From contig CAJQQJ010000205.1 in assembly GCA_905480445.1 (NCBI GenBank), forward strand, positions 1 to 5,031: a stretch of DNA of 5,031 nucleotides, in the 5' to 3' direction. Within the stretch, counting starts at the first letter, position 1, and each line of letters begins with the position of its first letter. The translations under genes were made by a program, and so were the position numbers. The notes under the pieces were generated by a model. That model did not search any database. It saw only the letters and a program-made list of their open reading frames with translations, and was not told where the DNA came from. The DNA is from an uncultured Alphaproteobacteria bacterium (GTDB lineage Bacteria; Pseudomonadota; Alphaproteobacteria; UBA7985; CAJQQZ01). Below are positions 1 to 5,031 of this stretch, piece after piece.

Positions 1-1012
1 CATCCCAAGCTCCTATTTGTTTGTACCCAAAAACGAAGGGCCAGTGGTGATGAATCGCGCTTACGGCACCACGCCAGGTGTCGACAAAGTTTGGCTCGGC
101 CACGCTATCTCCTTCTTTGATGGCGGTTTCGATCTGGAGGCTGCCGCTAAACGCATAGCGCAAGACGTGCTGAACTATCTAAGCGAACTCGGGACCGATA
201 ACCGTCGTGTGGCGGTCGAGTACATCAACCCTTCGGTTATTCAGGCTCTTGAGGCTGTAGGGCTCGAAGTTATCGACGGGGTTTTGATTTCAGAAGAAGC
301 GCGCCTGATCAAATCCGCCGAAGAAGTCGCTTGTATTCAATGGGCCGTCGACGTAGCAGAGCTCGGTATCGCGAAACTAAAGGAAGCCATTCGGCCTGGT
401 GTTTCGGAGACCCAACTCTGGGGACTGCTTAACTACACCAATCTTGCTAACAACGGCGACTGGCATGATGGACGCATGTTGGCGTCAGGAGACCGCATAA
501 ATCCCTGGTTACAGGAGGCCTCGATGCGTCGTGTAGAATCTGGTGACCTCGTCGGTTTTGATACCGACATGGTGGGACCCTTTGGCTACTTCGCTGATGT
601 CTCACGGACCATGCATTGCGGCCCAGCCAAACCAACCAAACGCCAAAAAGAAATCTATCGCTTGGCCTACGACGAAGTTCAACACAATATGGCACTCGTG
701 AAGCCCGGCGTAACTTTCGTAGAGTACCAGCAGCAAGCCTTTGAAGTGCCAGAAGAGTTCCAACAGAACGCTTACACCTGCGTCGTTCATGCTGTCGGCA
801 TGTGTGACGAGTACCCCCGTATTGACCCTAAATTCAGAGGACCAACTCCCTACGACGGTGTTATCGAAGCTGGCATGGTGTTGTGTATCGAAAGCTATAT
901 GGGTGCGGTTGGTGAGCGCGACGGTGTTAAACTAGAGCAACAAGTGTTGGTGACCGAAGATGGTTATGAACTTTTCTCACACTATCCATTTGAAGAAGAA
1001 CTGTTGGATTAG
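1..1012 (+). CDS. dddP: DddP-like M24-family protein, probable DMSP lyase (5' end missing)
   Basis: The reading frame is open to the left edge, so the TTG at 17 is not the real start; residues below are counted from it (331 aa visible). The creatinase/aminopeptidase P (M24) fold is shown by the metal-ligand series D182, D184, D194 (motif FDTDMVGPFGYFADVSRT), H258, E292 and E307. From memory, Roseobacter DddP uses D295, D297, D307, H371, E406 and E421. The spacings agree within one residue at a constant offset of about 113, and Y253 and D264 fall where DddP has its catalytic Tyr366 and Asp377. DddP is about 447 aa, so roughly 113 N-terminal residues lie outside the window. DddP cleaves dimethylsulfoniopropionate to DMS and acrylate in the cytoplasm. 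A DddP-like peptidase or hydrolase with another substrate remains possible. The gene converges on the hydrolase gene, and the two stops overlap by 4 bases. M24 family membership is near certain; DMSP lyase activity is likely, not proven. Confidence 0.8.
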   Translation, partial: IPSSYLFVPKNEGPVVMNRAYGTTPGVDKVWLGHAISFFDGGFDLEAAAKRIAQDVLNYLSELGTDNRRVAVEYINPSVIQALEAVGLEVIDGVLISEEARLIKSAEEVACIQWAVDVAELGIAKLKEAIRPGVSETQLWGLLNYTNLANNGDWHDGRMLASGDRINPWLQEASMRRVESGDLVGFDTDMVGPFGYFADVSRTMHCGPAKPTKRQKEIYRLAYDEVQHNMALVKPGVTFVEYQQQAFEVPEEFQQNAYTCVVHAVGMCDEYPRIDPKFRGPTPYDGVIEAGMVLCIESYMGAVGERDGVKLEQQVLVTEDGYELFSHYPFEEELLD

Positions 1013-1557
1013 TCCGAAAGCATAAGATCTTCGCCGTTGACAATTTCGATCTCGTAGTCGTCGGCCAACCAATCGTAAAGAGTCGACCGCCACTTAGTCT
1101 CCGTATGACCGATCGCATCTTCTACAAAAGTGACCTCATAACCTCGCTGAGCTGCGTCAGCGGCTGTTAAACCAACACAACCGTCAATAAAGACGCCTGA
1201 AAGAACCAGATGGGTAATGCCCTTGCTCTTTAGACGCTCATCCAAATTTGTATCAAGAAATGCTGAATTAGCTCTCTTGACCAGCCTATCGGCACTTGGC
1301 GGCACACTAAAGCCATCAACGGCTCCCGCATCATCGCTGCCCTCAATCAAACAAGAATAATCGTACTTAAGCATCAAGCGAGACCAGGTAGATCGATCGG
1401 CCTCGTGCTCAGTCACAACATTGAATATCGGTAGGCTAGTTCTTTCAAACTTCTCCACTAAACTGTCAATCACAGGCAATAGTGTCGTCAATTGCTCAGC
1501 TCTTTCAGACTTACGAAACATCCAGCTTTGCATGTCTACTATCAAGAGGGCTTTCAT
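1009..1557 (-). CDS. Isochorismatase-family cysteine hydrolase
   Basis: This is a complete 182-aa cytoplasmic protein, a normal length for a single-domain isochorismatase-like hydrolase. The catalytic triad is visible: D8 in the N-terminal strand motif ALLIVDMQ, K94 in RLVKRANSAF, and the nucleophile C127 in SGVFIDGCVGLTAADA, followed by the usual GYEVTFVEDAIG segment. Family members hydrolyse amides (nicotinamide, N-carbamoylsarcosine, ureidoacrylate) or the isochorismate vinyl ether; the substrate here cannot be read from sequence. It is the last gene of the minus-strand unit. Its ATG overlaps the stop of the 68-aa gene as ATGA, and a weak AGGA lies only 4 bases upstream, so translation is probably coupled. 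Being co-transcribed with an MttB-like methyltransferase suggests it cleaves an amide or ester intermediate of methylated-amine breakdown, which is inference. Its TAA stop interlocks with the TAG of the DddP-like gene. Confidence 0.9.
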   Translation of the reverse strand: MKALLIVDMQSWMFRKSERAEQLTTLLPVIDSLVEKFERTSLPIFNVVTEHEADRSTWSRLMLKYDYSCLIEGSDDAGAVDGFSVPPSADRLVKRANSAFLDTNLDERLKSKGITHLVLSGVFIDGCVGLTAADAAQRGYEVTFVEDAIGHTETKWRSTLYDWLADDYEIEIVNGEDLMLSD

Positions 1558-1760
1558 CGCGTCCTGCCGATCAACTGCTCAAGATCCATACCTCCGTTGG
1601 CATCGATCTTTTCTCGAATTGTTGTAGCTTCAACTGCGTCCAATCCAGTTAAGTCGTCAAACACCTTTCCATTCTTGGAAATTACATTGAGTCCAAGCTT
1701 TGATTCGTTCGGCAGTTGGCCGAGATGAAGAAGTGCATCTTTGACTGTAACAACTTTCAC
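1554..1760 (-). CDS. Small unrecognised protein (68 aa)
   Basis: I do not recognise this protein. It begins MKVVTVKDALLHLG, ends in LEQLIGRTR, and is soluble with mixed charge, no signal peptide, no membrane segment and no cysteine. The GTG at 1758-1760 is preferred over the in-frame GTG at 1767-1769. The first is preceded by AGGTGATCC (1771-1763), which matches nine bases of the 16S-complementary sequence, with 8 bases between AGG and GTG; the second GTG lies inside that ribosome-binding site. Its TGA overlaps the ATG of the downstream hydrolase (ATGA), a sign of real translation and coupling. It sits 47 bases after the methyltransferase gene. It could be a small subunit or accessory factor of either neighbour, but nothing in the sequence decides this. 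Confidence 0.7.
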   Translation of the reverse strand: MKVVTVKDALLHLGQLPNESKLGLNVISKNGKVFDDLTGLDAVEATTIREKIDANGGMDLEQLIGRTR

Positions 1761-1762
1761 TG

Positions 1763-1771
1763 GGATCACCT
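1763..1771 (-). promoter_or_regulatory. Extended ribosome-binding site of the 68-aa gene
   Basis: On the minus strand this reads AGGTGATCC, a nine-base match to the anti-Shine-Dalgarno complement (consensus AAGGAGGTGATCC). Placed 8 bases (from AGG) before the GTG at 1758-1760, it decides the start of the small gene and predicts efficient initiation despite the GTG codon. It lies in an A+T-rich gap (1761-1807) after the methyltransferase stop, where I see no convincing terminator hairpin. Confidence 0.7.
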
Positions 1772-1807
1772 TTCATTCATTCAATTTAACTAAACTTAAT
1801 CTTTTGC

Positions 1808-3349
1808 TTAATCCAAGGGAGCAGCTCCTCCCTCGGCTTTCTTCGTTGAGATGTAGGGAGCCAAGCGTTCTTTTATGTCACCGGAATTAACCGGTAGTTG
1901 GAAATTGGCCAATGTGTCCTGCCAGACTTTTGTCGCACGTTGATCGGAGGTGACTGATCCACCCTCGATCCAGTTTCCATGATTGTTCAAGTCGGCAACC
2001 AGAGGCTCATAGAAGGCTGTTTGGTAGCGTTCCATCGTGTGGGCAGCACCAAAAAAGTGACCACCGGGCTCAACTTCTGCCAGGGCCTCCCAGGCCATGC
2101 CGCCAAATCCAGTTTCCGGTTTTTTGCAGAGCTCGGCTATGGTTTGCAGTGCTTCCATATCATTGATGTATTTCTCGTAGCCGAACGTCAGTCCACCTTC
2201 AAGCCAACCAGCGGCATGGACGGTCACCGTTGCATTGGCCATCAAAGCGCCCCAAAGGCCCATATGATTCTCACCAGCAGATTGCATGTCGTTGGCGACA
2301 CCGGCAGAACCAGCAGCGGACCGCCAAGGTAGACTAATCAAGCGCGCGAGTTGGCCTGAGCCTATTTCCAGTTTGATATGTTCCGGTGTTCCAAAGGCAG
2401 GTGCACCAGATTTCATGTAAACATTTGAGGCAAAGCCACCGTAGGACACCGGTGCGCCTTCTTTGGTCAACTGAGACAGAGCAATGCAGGCCAAGGCCTC
2501 AGCATGTTGCAAAACCAGAGCGCCCGCCACTGTTATCGGGGCCATAGCACCAGACAAGCAGAAGGGCGTGATGATAGACATTTGCTTTGCACGCGCGAAA
2601 TCTATCACTCCTTGCGCCATGGGCCGGTCAATCAACCGGGGAGAATTGGTGTTGATAATGGTGAAAGCCCAGGAACCATTGGCGAATTCATCGCTTGATA
2701 GGTTTAGGCCCAGCTGGATCATCTCAAAAATCTGGTCGACCTGAGCCTGACCACGTGAATAGGCAAACATGGGCTTATCGCAATAGATCATCTGCGCCCG
2801 CATTTGCGCATAATGACGATCCTGAATGGGCACATCCTGTGGTTCTGATGAAGGACCGAGCACATGCATGACGTCAAAAGCCTGCTGGAGCTTCAGGGTT
2901 TCCTCATATGATTCCAGATCACCGGGTCGGCGACCTCGAACCAGATCAGTCACGTTGGGACAACCGGCACCTGGTGCGAAGAGCATAGTACCGAGCGCGT
3001 AATCCTGCTCTCGCTCAGGGTTGGCCGCGCGCATGCGAATGGATTTCGGTGCCGTCTTCAAAGCGCTTTCAATGATGTCGCGGCCAATGAAAACCATCTC
3101 GTCATCATGTACTCTAGCACCCGCTGTCTGAAAGATGCTGCGGGCTTCTTCGAGCAACATCTTAATGCCTAGTTCTTCCAGGACCTTGAGAGCAGTGTCA
3201 TGAATGGCTTGCACCTCGTCGTCTGAAAAGACTTTCTGAGGCTCATAGGGATGCTTCAGCTGGCGATAGGTTTTGGTGTCATAGCCACCAGAAGCAACCT
3301 TGTCGCGTGACCTGCGTCCGCGGCGTGCGGTTTTTTCTTCTAGACTCAT
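1808..3349 (-). CDS. MttB-like trimethylamine methyltransferase family protein (non-pyrrolysine)
   Basis: This is a complete 513-aa cytoplasmic protein of the MttB (COG5598) superfamily, close to the usual length of about 480-520 aa. A basic N-terminal tail (residues 5-20, rich in Arg/Lys) precedes the family start HPYEPQKVFSDDEV (33-46). Further family segments are GAGCPNVTDLVRG (127-139), SYGGFASNVYMKSGAPAFGT (302-321) and HAAGWLEGGLTFGYEKYIND (378-397). Archaeal MttB carries pyrrolysine from an in-frame TAG near residue 334; here the frame has no internal stop, so this is a non-Pyl homologue like the glycine betaine enzyme MtgB. Characterised relatives demethylate quaternary amines (glycine betaine, proline betaine, carnitine, gamma-butyrobetaine) and pass the methyl group to a corrinoid protein. 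No corrinoid protein is encoded in this window, so the substrate and methyl acceptor are open. The start is firm: AAGGAG lies 8 bases upstream, and the ATG overlaps the regulator stop as ATGA. Confidence 0.92.
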   Translation of the reverse strand: MSLEEKTARRGRRSRDKVASGGYDTKTYRQLKHPYEPQKVFSDDEVQAIHDTALKVLEELGIKMLLEEARSIFQTAGARVHDDEMVFIGRDIIESALKTAPKSIRMRAANPEREQDYALGTMLFAPGAGCPNVTDLVRGRRPGDLESYEETLKLQQAFDVMHVLGPSSEPQDVPIQDRHYAQMRAQMIYCDKPMFAYSRGQAQVDQIFEMIQLGLNLSSDEFANGSWAFTIINTNSPRLIDRPMAQGVIDFARAKQMSIITPFCLSGAMAPITVAGALVLQHAEALACIALSQLTKEGAPVSYGGFASNVYMKSGAPAFGTPEHIKLEIGSGQLARLISLPWRSAAGSAGVANDMQSAGENHMGLWGALMANATVTVHAAGWLEGGLTFGYEKYINDMEALQTIAELCKKPETGFGGMAWEALAEVEPGGHFFGAAHTMERYQTAFYEPLVADLNNHGNWIEGGSVTSDQRATKVWQDTLANFQLPVNSGDIKERLAPYISTKKAEGGAAPLD

Positions 3350-3999
3350 GCAACCAGCTCCTTGTTTGAATAGATTTCACAGTAGGCTTCAGCAGTCTGG
3401 TCGTTGATTTCTCGACCGGTAAAGCAGCGGTAGTATTCTTTTAAGTAGGATAACCGCTGCGCCATCGGCTCGTTTACGCCGAGCGAATAATAAGACACCT
3501 GAGTGAAATAGATGATACGAGCGCGGATAAAGGCTTCTGTATCTGTATAGCCCCGGTTTTCGAAAAAGCTCTGGATCGCGCCGATCCGGCTTTCATCTTC
3601 TTGTTCAACTGCACTCTTGACGGCTTGGGATAGCCTTGCCCAATCACGCATAGCTTGATCCAGTTTAGCGTTGAAAGGCTCCATCGAAACCCAGACCGTG
3701 AACAGTCCCAATATGCCATCTTCAAGATTGTCGGCATTGCTTAACGTTTCGCGGATTGAGTCGGAGTTAAGCTGCCGCCATTCTTCGATCAAAGCGGCCA
3801 ACAAATCACCACGATCCTTAAAGTGCCAATAGAAAGAGCCACGTGAAACAGTGAGCTCGTTTGCCAGACGTGTAATCTCGACTGCCGCGATCCCTTCCTT
3901 GACAAGCATCGTCAATGCTGCGGCAATCCAGTCTTCTTTTCCAAGGATCGAGCGACCAGGTTTTCTAGAGCTTGGGGTCAAAGGAATCTCCATTTCCAT
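3346..3999 (-). CDS. TetR/AcrR-family transcriptional regulator
   Basis: This is a complete 217-aa protein. The N-terminal DNA-binding domain spans about residues 18-65, with the helix-turn-helix around ITRLANELTVSRGSFYWHFK (42-61) and the typical exit motif KDRGDLLAALIEEW. The C-terminal part (about 75-215) is the variable, mostly helical ligand-binding and dimerisation domain, which gives no clear ligand. It is the first gene of the minus-strand unit and overlaps the methyltransferase by 4 bases. Divergent from the cupin-oxidoreductase pair, it probably represses both directions and itself through the inverted repeat at 4016-4033. Two start codons are possible, ATG at 3997-3999 and ATG at 3991-3993 (two codons in). 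Neither has a Shine-Dalgarno sequence, and the first lies inside a half-site of the second operator, so the message may be almost leaderless. The inducer is unknown, presumably a substrate or intermediate of the pathway. Confidence 0.93.
   Translation of the reverse strand: MEMEIPLTPSSRKPGRSILGKEDWIAAALTMLVKEGIAAVEITRLANELTVSRGSFYWHFKDRGDLLAALIEEWRQLNSDSIRETLSNADNLEDGILGLFTVWVSMEPFNAKLDQAMRDWARLSQAVKSAVEQEDESRIGAIQSFFENRGYTDTEAFIRARIIYFTQVSYYSLGVNEPMAQRLSYLKEYYRCFTGREINDQTAEAYCEIYSNKELVA
3358..3363 (-). promoter_or_regulatory. Ribosome-binding site of the MttB-like gene
   Basis: On the minus strand this reads AAGGAG, a consensus Shine-Dalgarno placed 8 bases before the ATG at 3347-3349. It lies inside the last codons of the TetR-family gene. 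It fixes the methyltransferase start and allows initiation in addition to ATGA coupling, so the enzyme could be made in greater amounts than the regulator. Confidence 0.75.
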
Positions 4000-4023
4000 A
4001 CAGGGTTGTCTGTTTCCATACAG
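3993..4023. repeat. Direct repeat of TTTCCATACAG, period 20
   Basis: TTTCCATACAG occurs at 3993-4003 and again, identically, at 4013-4023. The repeat extends beyond the operator arms by TTT and a G, which suggests a duplicated binding module rather than a chance match. The left copy runs into the regulator's coding region and covers its first start codon. Confidence 0.7.
3996..4013. promoter_or_regulatory. Possible second, degenerate operator
   Basis: CCATACAGGGTTGTCTGT has the left arm of the main operator intact, the same 4-base centre, and a right arm (TGTCTGT) agreeing with TGTATGG at 5 of 7 positions. Its start is exactly 20 bases from that of the perfect operator, about two helical turns, so two dimers could lie on the same face of the DNA. 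It overlaps the regulator's first start codon. The degenerate right arm makes this less certain than the main site. Confidence 0.5.
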
Positions 4024-4034
4024 CTGTGTATGGT
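4006..4034 (+). promoter_or_regulatory. Predicted promoter of the cupin-oxidoreductase operon
   Basis: TTGTCT (4006-4011, 4 of 6 to TTGACA), a 17-base spacer and TATGGT (4029-4034, 4 of 6 to TATAAT) form a plausible sigma-70 promoter facing right. Its -10 is made from the right arm of the operator, mirroring the minus-strand promoter, and the two promoters overlap. Transcription would start near 4041, giving a leader of about 30 bases. The elements are moderate, so confidence is limited. Confidence 0.45.
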
Positions 4035-4042
4035 CTTGTCAA
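4015..4042 (-). promoter_or_regulatory. Predicted promoter of the tetR-mttB-like operon
   Basis: On the minus strand a consensus -35 TTGACA (4042-4037) is followed after 16 bases by TATGGA (4020-4015), a 3 of 6 match to TATAAT. The inverted repeat fills most of the spacer and its right arm overlaps the -10. Transcription would start near 4008, about 9 bases before the first ATG of the regulator, leaving no room for a normal ribosome-binding site. The -35 is strong and the -10 is weak, so the exact start is a prediction. Confidence 0.55.
4016..4033. promoter_or_regulatory. Probable TetR-family operator (perfect inverted repeat)
   Basis: The 18-base sequence CCATACAGCTGTGTATGG has perfect 7-base arms (CCATACA / TGTATGG) around a 4-base centre, a usual shape for a TetR-family dimer site. 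It lies 17 bases upstream of the regulator's first ATG, between the two divergent genes. It fills most of the minus-strand promoter spacer, and its arms supply the probable -10 elements in both directions, so bound protein would block both promoters. Assignment to this regulator is inferred from position. Confidence 0.75.
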
Positions 4043-4070
4043 GTATGACCAGAGATTAGGGATCAATGAC

Positions 4071-4421
4071 ATGGCCAACGAAACACCAGCAAAAGTTCTA
4101 AAACCCAGTGACCTGACTTTTAACCCGCGCTTCGAGCATGGTGAACAGGCACAGGTGGCATCCGTTTGTGGTCCGGATCAAGGAACGCAGCTGGGCGCAG
4201 GCTATGTCAGAATGACCAATGCCAAAATTCCCTGGACCATCAAGTATGATGAAATGGTTCTTGTTGTTGAAGGATCACTCACCATTCACATTGCTGGAGA
4301 ACCCTTGACGGCAAAGGCTGGTGAATCAATCTGGCTACCTAATGGTACCGAGCTGGTCTATGAGAGCGAAAATGCGCTTCTGTTTTACGCCATTCACCCC
4401 GCCAATTGGGCCGAGACCTAG
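4071..4421 (+). CDS. EutQ-like small cupin-domain protein
   Basis: This is a complete 116-aa single-domain cupin. The start is set at the ATG at 4071, preceded by AGGGA (4058-4062) with 8 bases between. A longer in-frame start at 3972 would run through the regulator start and the operator, so it is rejected. Cupin motif 1 is at about residues 54-68 (PWTIKYDEMVLVVEGS) and motif 2 at 84-97 (GESIWLPNGTELVY). The YDE..VVEG and AGESIWLPNGT pattern resembles the cupin half of EutQ and related proteins. The metal-binding histidines of classical cupins are absent from both motifs; the only histidines are H23, H73 and H109. It may bind no metal, or use other ligands such as D60 and E61. E. coli EutQ has been reported to have acetate kinase activity, but that should not be carried over to this protein. 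It is the first gene of a pair, with 5 bases between it and the oxidoreductase. Confidence 0.85.
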   Translation: MANETPAKVLKPSDLTFNPRFEHGEQAQVASVCGPDQGTQLGAGYVRMTNAKIPWTIKYDEMVLVVEGSLTIHIAGEPLTAKAGESIWLPNGTELVYESENALLFYAIHPANWAET

Positions 4422-4426
4422 AACCG

Positions 4427-5031
4427 ATGGAAATCAAAGCTTTCCCAAAAGAAGACCAAACCAATGGATGGGCTAAGGTCCTGCCACCACGAACGCCGCA
4501 GCTTGCACTCGAAGATCACATTACCGCTGACTGGCTTGTCATCGGCGCTGGCTACGCGGGCCTTGCCGCCGCGAGAAGATTGGCAGAAAACCGCCCTGAT
4601 GAGACCGTGGTTGTCCTTGAGGCAGGCCAATCTGGCCTCAATGCTTCAGGCCGCAATTCGGGCTTTGGCATCGATCTACCCCACATTGTCGGAACCCTGG
4701 AGGAGCTAGAAGGTTCGCGCAAATACATGAACCTCGCGCGGGCGGCTTTAGATTACCTCGAAACATCCGTGACTGAGCACAAAATCAATTGCGATTGGGC
4801 GAGAGATGGTAAATACCAAACAGCCTCTTCAGTGCGCGGTTCCAAAGAGTTGTTAGAACCTTTTGCAAAAGAGCTGGATGCTTTAGGTGAGCCCTACACC
4901 TGGTGCGATGCAAAAGACTGTAAAGAGAAGTTAGGCACAGATCACTTTCATTCCGCAATCTATACGCCGCATTGTGTTTTAATGAACCCTGCTGGGTTAA
5001 CCCAGGGACTAGCGGACTCTTTGCCTTCGAA
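4427..5031 (+). CDS. DAO-type FAD-dependent oxidoreductase (3' end missing)
   Basis: The first 201 codons are present and the frame is open to the right edge; the family is usually about 430 aa, so roughly half is missing. The N-terminal dinucleotide-binding fold is clear: VIGAGYAGLAAARRL (38-52, Gly at 40, 42 and 45), the acidic residue E65 at the end of the second strand (VVVLEAG) for the FAD ribose, and ASGRNSGF (73-80), typical of the DAO family including PuuB (gamma-glutamylputrescine oxidase), sarcosine and glycine oxidases. The roughly 34-residue leader before the fold is also seen in PuuB-like members. These enzymes oxidise primary or secondary amines with oxygen, releasing an aldehyde and H2O2; N-methyl oxidation releases formaldehyde. 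The ATG lies 5 bases after the cupin stop with no strong ribosome-binding site, which suggests coupled translation. In this cluster it could oxidise a demethylated amine. The substrate is inferred, not seen. Confidence 0.88.
   Translation, partial: MEIKAFPKEDQTNGWAKVLPPRTPQLALEDHITADWLVIGAGYAGLAAARRLAENRPDETVVVLEAGQSGLNASGRNSGFGIDLPHIVGTLEELEGSRKYMNLARAALDYLETSVTEHKINCDWARDGKYQTASSVRGSKELLEPFAKELDALGEPYTWCDAKDCKEKLGTDHFHSAIYTPHCVLMNPAGLTQGLADSLPS

Noticed and set aside
1..1012. Ectoine hydrolase DoeA as identity of the M24 protein
   Set aside because: The segment around the last two Glu ligands and the DTD-N9-D spacing match DddP as I recall it better than DoeA, and no ectoine-pathway partner is nearby.
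447..1118. Minus- and plus-strand open frames of 62-82 codons overlapping the DddP-like gene
   Set aside because: They lie inside a well-supported coding frame, have no ribosome-binding site that I can see, and show no recognisable protein features.
1421..1728. Plus-strand open frames opposite the hydrolase and 68-aa genes
   Set aside because: They are antisense to two ATGA-coupled genes with catalytic motifs or strong initiation signals, and their translations have unnatural composition.
1979..2744. Plus-strand open frames up to 117 codons opposite the MttB-like gene
   Set aside because: These are shadow frames of a conserved 513-aa protein, with no initiation signal or domain.
1808..3349. 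Pyrrolysine-containing MttB
   Set aside because: The frame is continuous for 513 codons without an in-frame TAG, and the region corresponding to the Pyl site (about residues 345-356) is read with ordinary codons.
3474..3737. 87-codon minus-strand frame within the TetR-family gene
   Set aside because: It is a same-strand alternative frame inside a clear regulator gene and has no family resemblance.
3972..4070. Upstream in-frame ATG start for the cupin gene
   Set aside because: It would add 33 residues with no cupin resemblance, run across the regulator start, both operator copies and the promoters, and bypass the ribosome-binding site before 4071.
4418..4709. Two open frames overlapping the start of the FAD oxidoreductase
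   Set aside because: The frame starting at 4427 has an intact FAD-binding motif and follows the cupin directly; the others are shadows of it.
1..5031. Creatine pathway reading: creatinase (M24), N-carbamoylsarcosine amidase (isochorismatase fold) and sarcosine oxidase (DAO fold)
   Set aside because: The fold combination fits on paper, but the M24 protein carries the DddP residue pattern, the hydrolase is shorter than known N-carbamoylsarcosine amidases, and the pathway does not explain the MttB-like gene.

Overview
The window (about 50% G+C) looks like part of a chromosome from a marine alphaproteobacterium, possibly of the Rhodobacterales or SAR116 type. This is inferred from gene content: a DddP-like M24 protein, a non-pyrrolysine MttB homologue, a EutQ-like cupin and a DAO-type FAD oxidoreductase. 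Nothing here fixes the taxon. There are no RNA genes, insertion sequences, CRISPR arrays or gene-free stretches over 100 bases.

Layout. (1) 1-1012 (+): the C-terminal three quarters of an M24-fold protein. Its ligand and active-site spacing matches the DMSP lyase DddP. Its N-terminus lies left of the window. (2) 1009-3999 (-): a compact four-gene unit read right to left: a TetR-family regulator, an MttB-like methyltransferase (513 aa), an unrecognised 68-aa protein and an isochorismatase-family hydrolase. Two of the three junctions are ATGA overlaps. The third is a 47-base gap holding an extended Shine-Dalgarno sequence. (3) 4000-4070: a 71-base divergent control region. It holds a perfect 7-4-7 inverted repeat, a degenerate copy 20 bases away, and overlapping promoters for both directions. 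(4) 4071-5031 (+): a cupin gene, then 5 bases later an FAD-dependent oxidoreductase that runs off the right edge.

How it may work together (inference). The TetR-family protein probably binds the shared operator and controls both arms, so methyltransferase, small protein, hydrolase, cupin and oxidoreductase would be induced together by a methylated amine or related osmolyte. The MttB-like enzyme would remove a methyl group to a corrinoid protein not encoded here, the DAO-type enzyme would oxidise the resulting amine, and the hydrolase could cleave an amide or ester intermediate. The DddP-like gene next door points to sulfonium/quaternary osmolyte metabolism. It is a separate, convergent transcription unit whose stop codon interlocks with that of the hydrolase.

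The points most worth attention are the TetR operator/promoter architecture, the unusual methyltransferase cassette without pyrrolysine or a corrinoid partner in the window, and the small unknown protein translationally coupled to the hydrolase.
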